A stretch of DNA of 64,000 bases, taken from Cepaea nemoralis. Taxonomy: Eukaryota; Mollusca; Gastropoda; Stylommatophora; Helicidae. Below the pieces are notes generated by a model that was not told the DNA's origin, did not search any database, and was given only the letters and a program-made list of their open reading frames with translations. Position numbers and translations under genes: made by a program. The stretch is taken from the NCBI GenBank assembly GCA_014155875.1, contig JACEFZ010004181.1, positions 248,001 through 312,000 on the forward strand, in the 5' to 3' direction. Shown here one piece after another: positions 40,700 to 51,084 of this stretch (its first letter is position 1; the number at the start of each line of letters is the position of its first letter).

Positions 40700-43600
40700 A
40701 TTCACAAAGAGAGTAGTGAAATGTTATAAGGAATCTGTTCTGCTGTATGGCAGTGAACTTGGAATGTGAATGAACAAATTAGGAAGAAGTTGGAGCCAAC
40801 AGAGATGTGGTTTCTAAGACATATGTTGTGAATACCTTGGACTGCCAGAGTAATTAATAATAATTGCCAGGAAAAGGCTGATTAAAGCAAAGCTTTATAT
40901 ACAAATATATGAAGAAAACAAACAGTTCTTTTGTCATGTAAGAGGCATTGGAAAACTTTGTGATTGATTGATTGATTTAGGAACCGACATCACAGCATTC
41001 GGGGCATTCCCATAAGCGCTCCGTCCCCATCCTCAGCAGCCAGTGAAGAGTTCCAACACTAATAGTACCAGTAGCAATCTGATTATATGTCCTTTTCGCC
41101 TTTCCTCTAAGATTTGATTGTCGGCCAGATCCCCTCGTCACCCCTCGCTGTCACATTCTTGCCAGACCATGGTGATCCATTTGCTCCTCCAAGGTGTACA
41201 CATGCTCCCACAAGGTCGCAACCACATCTGCTTTGTCATGCATTAATACTCCACCAAGTTTTTCCGAGCCAGCCAATCTGTCCGCCTGTTCATTCCCCAG
41301 CACACCAGCATGCCCCGGAGAAAAGATCCAGACGATGCTTGTCACCCGTGACTTCCGAAGCGAAGCAAGCCACTCTGCACGAAGCTTGCCTGTCTTCACC
41401 CTACTCAGCATGCTTTCTGAGTCAGTTACAATCACGATGTGTGTGTGTATCGTATTCTCCATCCAGCGGAAAGCTGCACTGACCGCCTCCACCTCCATTC
41501 TTAAGCTAGATGTTGTGGTATCATATGCCAGGCTCTCCTGCACCAAACGTCGACCATTGGCTTTTGCTAAGAACCCCCAGGCACTTCTCCTACCTCTCAA
41601 CACCGACCCATCTGTGTAGATAATCACATCACCTGAGCGAGCATTATCCTGAATTAGTTGCTGGATTTCCACTTCCGTGGCCCCTGCTGGCCACTCCCTG
41701 CACTCCCGGCTCAATGTGATTATAACTCTGCACAAGTCTGACTGCTCCGCTGACACTCTGACCCACTCTTCTCCTCTCCTAATGTTCTCCAAGGGGCACA
41801 CCTGCCTGATCGTATCCTCCGCCTGAGCCATCCATGATTTCCCTCTTATCAGTCGCTGACCCTTAACGGCGTCCAGCGCCTCATGCAACGGGTGATCTGT
41901 GTCTGCAGCTACTCTGAGGTATGCCTTCGCCTGCATCACCTTGAGCCTACCTGCAACAGACGGCAAACCAAGGATGTAATGCATACACACAACTGGGGTG
42001 TCTCTGGTGCATCCCAGAATGACTCGCATCGCTTCGTTCTGTATGCGCTCTAATTTCACCAGCTGACTCTTTGAGACAGTGAGCAGTCCTAGTCCATAAT
42101 CAATCACTGAGAGGATCAAGTGCTGGTATAGTGTGAAAAGCATTCTCTGCTCTGTGTCCATTGCAGCCATAGTTTTAAGTGCATTGAGTCCCTTTTGAGA
42201 CCTTGTCACAACCGTCTCCACATGGTCCTTGAAGGACAGGCTCCTGTCAAATGTGATTCCCAGATACTTCAGTTTGTTCTCTCTGTTGACGCTTCTACCA
42301 TCTATCGTGAGGCTTGGGACATCAGCTCTCACAATCCTGTTGTCCAGAGAGCACCACAAAACAGCTGCCTTTTCTGGGTGGATGACAGCACTCATTTCAG
42401 TGCACCAGTCAATCACATTGTCTACTGTTGCCTGTAGCTCCTGGGCTGTTTGCTCCCTATCTCTCCCCTGCCTATATGCAAGAATATCATCTGCAAATGT
42501 TAGTATCCTTCCAACCCCTGGTGCTTCTAGGTTTGCAATCTTGCTCGTATACACATTAAAGAGCACCGGTGAGATTGCTGATCCCTGTGGCAGTCCCGGG
42601 GTTAAAATATGTGGCTCTGAGGTTCATGCACCCAGACGGAGAGCAACCCAGCGAGAATGTAGGACGGCTGCTATCCAGTTCACCAACCAGGGATTGACCC
42701 CCTTCTCCATCAGTACGGTCATCAAAATATATCGAACTCTATTGTATGCATCCTCGAGATCAAGCGCTACCGCCATCGTTTCCTGTCTACTCTGGAACCC
42801 CTCATAAACATCAAAGGCAAAAGTGGCTGCATTTGATCAGGTATCTTTTCCTGGCCTGTAGCTCCCCAGGCCTCTTGGAAGAAGCTTCCCCCTTTCCAAG
42901 AACTCTTGCAGCTTGACAGCGACTATCTTCTCTAGAACCTTCCCAAATGTATTTTGAAGGGTGATGATCCTAAAGCCACTAAGCTTTGAATGATCCTTGA
43001 ATGGTTTTGGGAGAGGGATGAGATAGCTGTGCACCCAATCCTGCTGTACTGATGCTGTCCTAATGCTCTGGTTAAAGCAGTCGGTCATTTCTTTCAGGTC
43101 TGCATCGCTCAAACCCTTCATGTGGCCATACCTAACCCCATCGGGCCCTGGTGCCGTGTCGTTTGTCTTTTTCAAAATATGTTTAACATCTTCAACCCGT
43201 ATGATGTCTTCATATTGCATATTCTTCGTGGGCTAGATAATTCCTCTCTAACTGCATCTCTGGTGTCCGCATAATTATTATTGGTCTGCTCTAAAAATCT
43301 CTGGAGAAATGCCTCCCCTTTCTCTTTGTCTGTTGTCACGCGCACACTATCATCTCTATCAATTGTCCCCACTGTCGTAGGCCGATCTTTTCTTTGCATT
43401 TGTCTGTGCAGTTTCCAGAATTTTCGCAGTGTTTTATCACCTCCAATCTCCTTCATGAAACATTCCCATTTTGCGTTTTTGGCCTCTGCAGCACAGCGCT
43501 TGAAGACCTCCACCTTGTCTTTCTTGACATTTTCCGCGGTGTCCACTTCCTCTCGTGAGCTTCGGGGTGTCTGTCGCACTTTCCTTAGCTGCTTCACTGC

Positions 43601-45200
43601 AGCTCTCTTTGCTTTCCAAGCCTGGTCTACTTCTGGGGTCCACCATGGGGGCTGCAAAAAAGGAGTTTTAACATTCCTGTTGCAAGCCCGCTGTCTGAGG
43701 CGTCCAAGAAGGCTATCGGTCCACTCATACCGGAAGGTCTTGTGCGCTCTCCCAGCCTTAACTTTCCTGGCTTTAGAGATCAGGACTGAGCATGGCAAGT
43801 GATCACTCCCATGGTCATTCAAAACAGTCCACTTTACATCAAGGACTGATGACTGGGAGACAAGTGCCAAGTCAATAGCTGTGTCTGCATTGCCAGGCCT
43901 CATTGCCATTTTAGTCGGCCTACCATCATTTATGCAGACCACATCGGAGTCCACCATGGCATCCGCAAGGGCAATTCCCTGTCGGTTTTCTCCACTACTG
44001 TCCCAATCTCTGCTCCTCGCATTGAAGTCTCCACATATGAGTAGCCTATCACCTGGTAATTCCTCCAATTCCTTAAGCCAGTCCCAGTGTTCCTTTCTGA
44101 CAAAACAGTCCACTGTAGCATATACATTTATGATGTTCCAACTTAAGCCACCAATCTCCATTTGTATACCCTGGACCTCTCTTGCACTATGATTCCACTG
44201 GCTCAAGTCAAGTACCACATACTTCACTCCTTTCTTCACCAGCAGACCTTGCCCATGTCTCTTCTGCCCAGTAGGGTTTATGTAACTGGCGTACCCAGGG
44301 CAATGGTATTTGTCTGTATTTAGCTCCTGGAGCATGAGGACATCAAAATCATTTATAAGTCTCTCCAATACAGGACCTCTCTGCCTGGCACTATGACAAT
44401 TCCAGTATCCCACTCTTACATGGTTGAAACCTAGTCTCTCCACTTTTCGTCTTGTTCTCCTGGCTCCTGCCCGCCTATTTCTATGTCTTCTTCTCACACC
44501 ATTTCCTCGTCTTCTCCTCCTCACTCTCTCTTCGCTAGCCTCTGAAAGATGTGTCAAGCGCAGAGCACGTGCTCCGTAGCTCCGGCGACGATTCCCGTGT
44601 TGAATTAATTCCATAAGCAAAGTTTGGATATTGCAGGAAATAAACGGTCGCCCTAGCATTGCCTGCTTGCTAGGGAAGAGGCAGGGGATGTCCCGCAGGA
44701 GTCCATACGCCTGGTGCCGCCCCACACGCCTGCCAGAAGTCCAACGTTCACGACCAGTTTACCCATGGCCATCCAGTTCCTCAGCACGCTGGTCCACCTT
44801 GAACTTGGGGGTTTATATTTGGAGTTTTCCGTCTCCTAGATGGACTGCTGTCCAAAGCTAACAGGTTCCACCTACCCTGGAGAGGGGTTAGAGCGCCCCT
44901 GACTCGCTTGGCAGGCACGTCTCCGAGCATATGAGGCATTTTCTAAGAACTCAGAACCCACCCTGAGATCCTCGCCCCAGTCCTCCATAATATAGCGATA
45001 ATCGACCATAGGCCGCACCCAGAAAAAAACTTTGTGATGGCTGGAAAGATCAGTGGGCCGAGAAATAATGCTGCCTCGACTAGGATGGTCACATGAAGGA
45101 TTATCATCAATAGAATTGATCCAAAAACCAGGAACTGACATCTGTTGAGTTGCATGAATGTCTATACCAGTTGGCAGGGCATGTGATGATGATATAGTTG
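40700..45200 (+). mobile_element. Older RTE-like LINE fragment split by the 4-kb LINE
   Basis: The left half 40700-40964 (gtatggcagtgaacttggaa, agatgtggtttctaagacat, cttggactgccagagtaatt) and right half 45026-45200 (ctggaaagatcagtgggccg, ttggcagggcatgtgatgat) form one C-terminal copy colinear with 14655-15050 when the insertion is removed. Confidence 0.88.
40965..45025 (-). mobile_element. RNase H-type LINE (APE-RT-RNH), 4.06 kb, 13-bp TSD, pseudogenised
   Basis: TSD aaaactttgtgat at 40952-40964 and 45026-45038; (TGAT)n 3' tail. The ORF starts near 44725 with a basic N-terminus, then an APE endonuclease (VGYWNCHSARQ, MLQELNTD, LLICGDFNARSRDWDS, DHGSDHLPC). A frameshift near 43200-43230 leads into RT: NDTAPGPDG, GLPQGSAISPVLFNVYTSKI, ILTFADDILAY (catalytic FADD), KLKYLGITFD. 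RNase H follows (IIYTDGSV, MEVEAVSAAFRW, VTDSESM, SPGHAGVLGNEQADRLAG) and a tail with WECPEC ending at TAA 40977. In-frame TGA stops at 42837, 42624 and 41151. The layout fits I/Nimbus-like clades with APE, RT and RNH. Confidence 0.95.
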
Positions 45201-46098
45201 TGTAAACATTTCCAGTATCAAATAACATCATTATTGTGCTGTAGAAAAGAATCACCACATATCTGTACCATAGTAGTGTATGGATTCAAGTCAACAAGAA
45301 TTAAAAGACTGTGGCAGTTATCGAGTTTGGTGTATTTGCAGGATGCAAAGGGTGAGTTGAGCAGCAAACAAGATCAAACTAACAAATGCTTAAATACATA
45401 TGGACAAATATACAACACAAAATGGTATCAAAAATGGGGTTGGCTGCAACTGAATGGATGCTGGAATACAGGACCTCTAATCAGCACTTGATGGGTGATG
45501 TTGATATCACGTCAACCACCTCTACTTCGCAGAAAATGTCCTTGTACCAAATTGAGGCTGAGTTGACCTGGTAGTGAAAGATCTCCACCCAGAAAGGAAT
45601 TTGAACACATAATCACTGGTTAATTGCAGCTCCCATGTGCAGTTATGATAACAAAATATGTGAACTGATTGAAAGTCAAGACCAAATTAATGTAAATTAC
45701 TTTTTATAGTTTTACATAAATTATTTTGCTTTTACCCCCATGATTTTTAACTAAATTGTGAAGACTATTTTCATAATAATCATCATTTATTTAAGCAAGA
45801 AGGATAATGGAACACGTAAACAGACACACTGACAAAATACAAATGTAGAATTCTTTCTGGCAGTTGTACAGTTTTTATTTAACATGTTTACATGTTATCC
45901 TATCATATATGAAGACTGTATTCATGATTATCATGATTTCTTCAATCAGTAAGGATAATGAAACACAGACACACTGATAAAATACACATGATGAGTTCTT
46001 TCTTGCATTCGTGCAGCATTGATTAAACATTGTAAACCCATAGAATCCACTTGTACATGCAGTCTGTTTTCATGATTAACGTCATTTCCTTAAAACAG

Positions 46099-46364
46099 TG
46101 ACGACAATGGAACTTTTGTCTGCTGCTATGACAACAATTCTGGAGAATTACTGATCGCCTTAGAAGGCCACGGTGGAGGAACCATGGAGCGCTACCATTT
46201 TCGCCAGAGTGGGCCTTCCATTGTCCCTTATTTCACTTACATAGAAGAAGAGATAGCTCCTTTCTTACATTGCTGTGAGTTTAGTCAGAACAACACACTC
46301 TGCGAGCAGTTTCTCAGGGTTCGAGAGCCAGTTAATTGCCGAGGATACCAACCACCTGCAGCAG
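46099..46364 (+). CDS. Exon 9: AMOP domain end and Cys-rich link to VWD
   Basis: Acceptor ttccttaaaacag, donor CAG|GTTTGT. The exon is 266 bases, enters in phase 2 and leaves in phase 1, residues 476-564. It encodes GTFVCCYDNNSGELLIALEG, then HGGGTMERYHFRQ, then VPYFTYIEEEIAPFLHCCEF, then CEQFLRVREPVNCRGYQPPA. This is the CCY...G.L......GGG...R and WCC......C..f...RP...C..Y.PP block between AMOP and VWD. HCC replaces the more usual WCC. Intron 8 before it contains the 4-kb LINE. Bases 45200-46098 hold nothing I recognise. Confidence 0.95.
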
Positions 46365-46439
46365 GTTTGTCATAATTTGTAATTTGTAGTTCTTGTAATG
46401 TCTGGTACATCTTACAGATCATATCTTATATAGAAAGAA

Positions 46440-47275
46440 ACAGAATCAAGCCAACGAAGACCATGTGTTGCCCATGCAGCATGATCCCTCTCTCTACCTG
46501 CTGCTATAGACCTGGGTCAGGCTATTGAGTACAGGTAGCTTAGAGTCTTGCACAGTCCCGTGACAAGACATGAAAAGCGAGAGGATTGTAAGACACACTT
46601 TGCACGGCATTGGTTACAAAAGCATGAAAAGTGTGCAAGACATTTTGGTGCAAGCGCAAAACATCACCTTAGATCAGTTAGACTCGAGCGAGCGTCAAGG
46701 TTGGACATAGTTCTTGTTACTGGAACATGGCTAACATAACGCTGCTCTTGTAGAATATAATGTGTAGATATTGTTAGGTATGTTTGTAACTTTTTTGTGG
46801 AACAACTGGTTGTGTTGTTGACATGTCAAATGTAGAGTCGTAGTAAAGTAGAGTGTGAAAAAACCATCTCCTTGTCGTGTTGTGCAAGTTCAGTTTCATT
46901 AGTTATGACTTTAGCCTTTATAAGATGGAAAGGCTCAATGATCATCCCTTCTGCTACATGGCACCTGCCTAGTTTACTCCAGAGGAAAGGTAACATCAAT
47001 ACGTCTGGAACAAGACAAGCTGGATCAGCAAATCAATGGTCAACTGTCCGCCTGTTGGAGCTTCCATCCTAGACCAGTTGATGACCAAGGCTTAGGGCCT
47101 TTTCTGCCCTGCCATGACATTTAGTCTTTAGGTTGCATTTCCTTGCACTAGGGTAAAGCATGTACCCTCCCAATTGCACTCCACTGCCTGAAGCCGTTGG
47201 CACAATATGGGGTGTCGGGTTTGGTGAGCGCCGCCCAACATTCAGCGCTAACAGAAAACAGGTCTTACTGTCTAC
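46440..47275 (+). repeat. Repeat family E copy, with internal insertion
   Basis: Shares agccaacgaagaccatgtgt, gcccatgcagcatgatccct, tgcctagtttactccagagg, ttctgccctgccatgacatt, aagcatgtaccctcccaatt and gggtttggtgagcgccgccc with 48170-48570 and reversed 18600-19270. About 46520-46900 is not shared and may be a later insertion. Confidence 0.75.
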
Positions 47276-47369
47276 TGTTATATGATAGCTCAGTCATATC
47301 TAACTAAGACCTGACATATAAGAAGTATCTAATACACTAATAAAAGACATAAGTTAAAGGTGGGAAGAT

Positions 47370-47520
47370 CAATATAATTGCACCTGGTTTTACCCTATCT
47401 GGTTTGCTCTCCCTAAGTAGAACAGCTAGCCATCTGCGAAGATCATAGCACAAAAGGACAAACTCCATAGCTTCAGCGATGACCCCTAGAGGTCTCCAGA
47501 AATAATTTCACTTGTGGTCT
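47370..47520. repeat. Fragment of the family-C-interior repeat
   Basis: cctggttttaccctatctgg, cacaaaaggacaaactccat, agcttcagcgatgaccccta. Colinear with 37880-38010 and 27055-27190. Confidence 0.55.
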
Positions 47521-47673
47521 GAATGGCACAGTTCAGAAAAGATGGCTTGAACACTTCACCACAGACACTCCTTGTTTTGTGTTGTAGTTGTGCTGGTCAT
47601 AATGCTTGTAATGTTTCTGTATAAAAATTGAGCTGTTCAGATCTTTATAATGTATGTGTCTCTTTATGTTCAG

Positions 47674-47817
47674 CACAAGCAGCAGGTGACCCACATATTG
47701 TGACATTGGATAACTCTGCCTACACCTTCAATGGTGTTGGTATATTCACCTTACTCAGGGTCAAGGACACACAGACTACAGTTCAGGTCAGGGCCGTGCC
47801 TGTCAAAAATAACAAAA
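47674..47817 (+). CDS. Exon 10: VWD domain start with GDPH motif
   Basis: Acceptor tctctttatgttcag, donor AAA|GTAGGT. The exon is 144 bases, phase 1/1, residues 565-612. It encodes AQAAGDPHIVTLDNSAYTFN, then GVGIFTLLRVKDTQTTVQVR, then AVPVKNNK. This is the opening of a von Willebrand factor D domain (GDPHi.TlDg..YtFnG.G.y.ll). In MUC2, MUC4 and SUSD2 the GD-PH bond is a known autoproteolytic site; here it falls between 47690 and 47691. The terminal residues face the calcium-site loop of VWD. Confidence 0.96.
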
Positions 47818-48169
47818 GTAGGTTAAAATAGCTTTTGTCCACCTATCATGTTTAAATGTTGTCTGCCTTGTTTGTTTTTTTTAATTTTGTGTTTTAAAAA
47901 TTATTGTTATGTTGAAGATGAGGACAGCACATATAGGAATGTCCCGAGTGCTGTGATGTTGATTCTTGACTCAACTCTTTTAATTATTCGTTCACTTTAT
48001 GGAAGTTCAGGGAAAGAGATCAAGATAAGACTGGGGAACTGGCATTATCTGCTGTGGAAAGACTGAGTCGAAAGACAGGTGAAAATCAAACAGTGCAAAT
48101 CTCCAGTGATATATTTTCATGTGTATGGGTGTGAAAGCTGGACACCTACCACATAGTAAAAGTGAAGGA

Positions 48170-48575
48170 TCCAGGCTTTGTAATTCAAATGTTGCTGATG
48201 TCTTATGACTGGCTACTAGCACCTTGCCGTCTTTACTGATGATAGTTTGTAAAATGAAATTATACCTCTCCACAACACAAAGCCTGGGCTGAATTTAGAG
48301 ACAATATGTTGCCCATGCAGCATGATCTGTCTCTCTCTCTGCCTGCCTAGTTTACACCAATTTGTCTGGAGCAAGAGAAGCTGTCAGTTCAGCAAAGAAA
48401 TACGCAACTGTCTGCTTGTCGGAGCTTTGATCCTAGATCAGTTGTAGACCAAGGCTTAGGGCTATGGTCTGCCCTGCCATGACATTTAGTCATTAGGTTA
48501 CATTTCCTCTCACTAGGGTAAAGCTTGTACCCTCCCAATTGTGTTGCTGCAACCAAAGCCATTAGCACTCCACTT
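48170..48575 (+). repeat. Repeat family E copy
   Basis: tgatgatagtttgtaaaatg, acacaaagcctgggctgaat, gcccatgcagcatgatctgt, gatcctagatcagttgtaga, ctgccctgccatgacattta. Colinear with 46440-47275 (where the middle is interrupted) and reversed 18600-19270. Bases 48580-49130 show nothing clear. Confidence 0.75.
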
Positions 48576-49138
48576 CCCAGTTGGGAAATTAAGATTATTT
48601 CAAGATCACATTAATACAAGAACCGATTACTTGATATTGTTTTTCCCCTCAATACTTTACAGTTCTGTACTTCTCGCCCTTCTGAAATTCATTTTATAAC
48701 ATAAGTACACCCACAAATCACGTTTTATGTAGATGTCTAGACTTGTTCTAGTATGTGTTATTAAAGTTAACTTTCATTTGTATGTATACTGTGTAAAGAG
48801 GGGTGGGGGGATGGCATTCTGAAAATATGGTGAATGAGGTGCACAGGCCAAAAAAAGGTAGAGAACCACTGTTCTAATCTGATAACAATAAAAAAAATTG
48901 AAATTCTAGTCTGATAAAAAAAATTTTTAAAAACTATAGAGAATGGACAGTCAATAGAAATTTAAGTCTAACGACATTAGAAAACGGACATTTCTATGGC
49001 TTTGTCACACTTACATGTGTTGCTGCAGATGGGGAACAGTTTATACCAATAAAAATATAATACCCAAATGTGTTATAACAAGAGAACAAAAAATACTTCA
49101 CCAAGTCAAGAAATTCTAATATTTTGGGAGGGGGGGGT

Positions 49139-49160
49139 GGGGGGGGGGGGGGGGGGGGGG
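49139..49160 (+). repeat. G22 homopolymer
   Basis: Twenty-two consecutive G, preceded by gggaggggggggt. A strong quadruplex candidate, and also a place where the assembly may be wrong. Confidence 0.95.
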
Positions 49161-49289
49161 AATGCGTCAAGACATCAAATAGGAAGATTCGAGACCGAGT
49201 TTGAGAACAGCATAGGCAAGCAAGAACTGCAATTCAGAAGATGAAAATGATCTTATGTAGTAAATAACTCTCATTGAATGTCAGTAAGA

Positions 49290-49780
49290 ATGTTATATCA
49301 AACCTGGTATGGTACTGAATCTTGGAATGTGAACAAAGAAATTAGGAAGAGTAGCAGAGATGTGGTTCCTGAGACGAATGTTGCAAATGCCTTGGACAGC
49401 CAGAGTAACTAACAGTGATTTCCAGAAAGAGACTAATGAAAGTAGAACATTATATGAGAAAGAGAAAAACTGTTTGACATCAAGATTTTAACTGGAAAAG
49501 TTGTCTGACTCCTTCATGAAGATGCATGGTAGAAAGTGTTGGAAACTCATGGCAAAAGGCACTGAATGATGATGGTGATTTGGGTAACAGAAAACTCATC
49601 GCCTACGTCATGTGCCATGCAGATAAGCATGGATGGTCAAGGTTCGCTGCCACACACAATCACCAGTCTTGGATCAGGCGTATATTGCCCTGTTTATGTC
49701 ATGTGTCCAAGCCATACAGATATTTATGCCTTTGCCTTCTCCTTGCTCTTGTTTCCATCAATTTAACAACATGATTCGAC
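49290..49780. mobile_element. Two RTE-like LINE 3' fragments, opposite strands
   Basis: 49290-49560 (+): gtactgaatcttggaatgtg, agatgtggttcctgagacga, atgttgcaaatgccttggac. 49605-49780 (-): cgtcatgtgccatgcagata, cacacaatcaccagtcttgg, gtgtccaagccatacagata. Both are 5'-truncated and lie before exon 11. Confidence 0.75.
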
Positions 49781-49837
49781 AACTCTCAGAATAGAAGACA
49801 GCATATTTACTTATTTGTACTCCTTGTATAATTCCAG

Positions 49838-50002
49838 ATCAGCCACAGAATGCAACAGTTTTCTCAGCAATAGTTATGCAAGCCAGTAACTCTTCTTCAA
49901 TATTGGAGGTGCGATTAAGGATGCCTGGTGAAGAGGAATTAGTATCCGTGTATAAAGATTCCGAACTGTTTTCATTCAATGCAGCTACCTCACAACTATC
50001 AG
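49838..50002 (+). CDS. Exon 11: VWD domain, second exon
   Basis: Acceptor ccttgtataattccag, donor CAG|GTATAC. The exon is 165 bases, phase 1/1, residues 613-667. It encodes NQPQNATVFSAIVMQASNSS, then SILEVRLRMPGEEELVSVYK, then DSELFSFNAATSQLS. The pattern (atvf.aivm......vev.l......l.vyvdg..v.f) matches the VWD middle in this family. Sequons NAT and NSS. Confidence 0.92.
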
Positions 50003-50044
50003 GTATACTTCAGCAGTTTTTCATTTACTGTTACTTACTATTGC

Positions 50045-50278
50045 CAGTGTCTGTGATGAAGGGGTAGCGTACAGTGATTCGCAATCCCGCATACCACATT
50101 CAAAATCAGCTGCATGTGATTTGGAAGTAGATCACCTTGTGTTGATTTTTTACAGTAGTATGAGCATTGGTTGTTCAGAAAACTGGCAAACTACTAACGT
50201 AAACTTGCCTAGTAAATCACAAACAGGTAAAAAATGCTTGGGTTCATTGCGATGTCCCGTAAAAGACTTGCAAATAAC
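50045..50278 (+). mobile_element. SINE family A copy
   Basis: gatgaaggggtagcgtacag, tgattcgcaatcccgcatac, cgtaaacttgcctagtaaat, gcgatgtcccgtaaaagact. It starts about 40 bases after exon 11. Confidence 0.85.
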
Positions 50279-50295
50279 TTTTTAAATATTACTTA

Positions 50296-50695
50296 TTCAT
50301 CATCATCATCATCATGTGCCATGCCGATTAGCAGGGGGCAGCCATGTTTCGCCATCCCACAGGATCACCATGGTCATGGATCAGCTCCGTATTCTAGTTT
50401 TGACCATACCATATGGCCAAGCCATCCAGGTATTTACTTCTCTGCCTTCCCATGTTCTTTTCCCCCTCAATCTTGCCAGTCATCACCAAGTTCTCCAATT
50501 TATTTCTTCTCATAACGTGTCTAAACAATTTTGACTGTCTACGTCTAATTTCTCAAATCAGTTTATGGTTTTTATTTATTTCTTGTAGGACTTGGTCATT
50601 GGTTTTTCTGTCTGTACATGGTGTTCTTTGCATTTTCCTCAGAAACCACATCTCCACAGCCATCAAATGTTTTTCAGCTTGTCTGCTCATTTATT
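50296..50695 (-). mobile_element. RTE-like LINE 3' fragment with (ATG)n tail
   Basis: Tail catcatcatcatcatgtgcc, then the reverse complement of the C-terminus: ccatggtcatggatcagctc, catatggccaagccatccag, cttgccagtcatcaccaagt, ttcttgtaggacttggtcat, cagaaaccacatctccac. Confidence 0.9.
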
Positions 50696-50699
50696 GCTT

Positions 50700-50930
50700 A
50701 CTACTACTACTATTCCTGTCTTTCATCTCCCAATGAAGTAGAGGCCTTCACTAACTCATGCTAAACACTTTGTAGACATGTTCATGATTGGTTCATACTT
50801 GCAGTTTTTCTATGGGATGAGTTAGTCTGTCTCACGCCAACCCTTCTTGGTCACCTCTAGCAGCATGCATGGCAGATTACAGTGTCACTGTCTTGTGTTT
50901 CTGTTATGGGCTTCAATAACACGCAAGCAG
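50700..50930 (-). repeat. Repeat family C copy
   Basis: atctcccaatgaagtagagg, gatgagttagtctgtctcac, gccaacccttcttggtcacc, cttgtgtttctgttatggg. Colinear with 18110-18420. Confidence 0.7.
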
Positions 50931-51084
50931 TTTTTTCGTTTAATTTTTTTTTTTAGAATATCATGTATCAGGAAGAGAAATACTGATATTTTACAAGATC
51001 TGAACTTTCAAGAAAAATCACTCATAAAAAGCATAATTTCTTGGAAGCTGAACTACTTTGACCATATATTAGGAGCTTTCATTT

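Noticed and set aside
41194..41619. Long + strand frames over 41.1-44.9 kb
   Set aside because: They are antisense shadows of the - strand LINE, which has clear endonuclease, RT and RNase H motifs.
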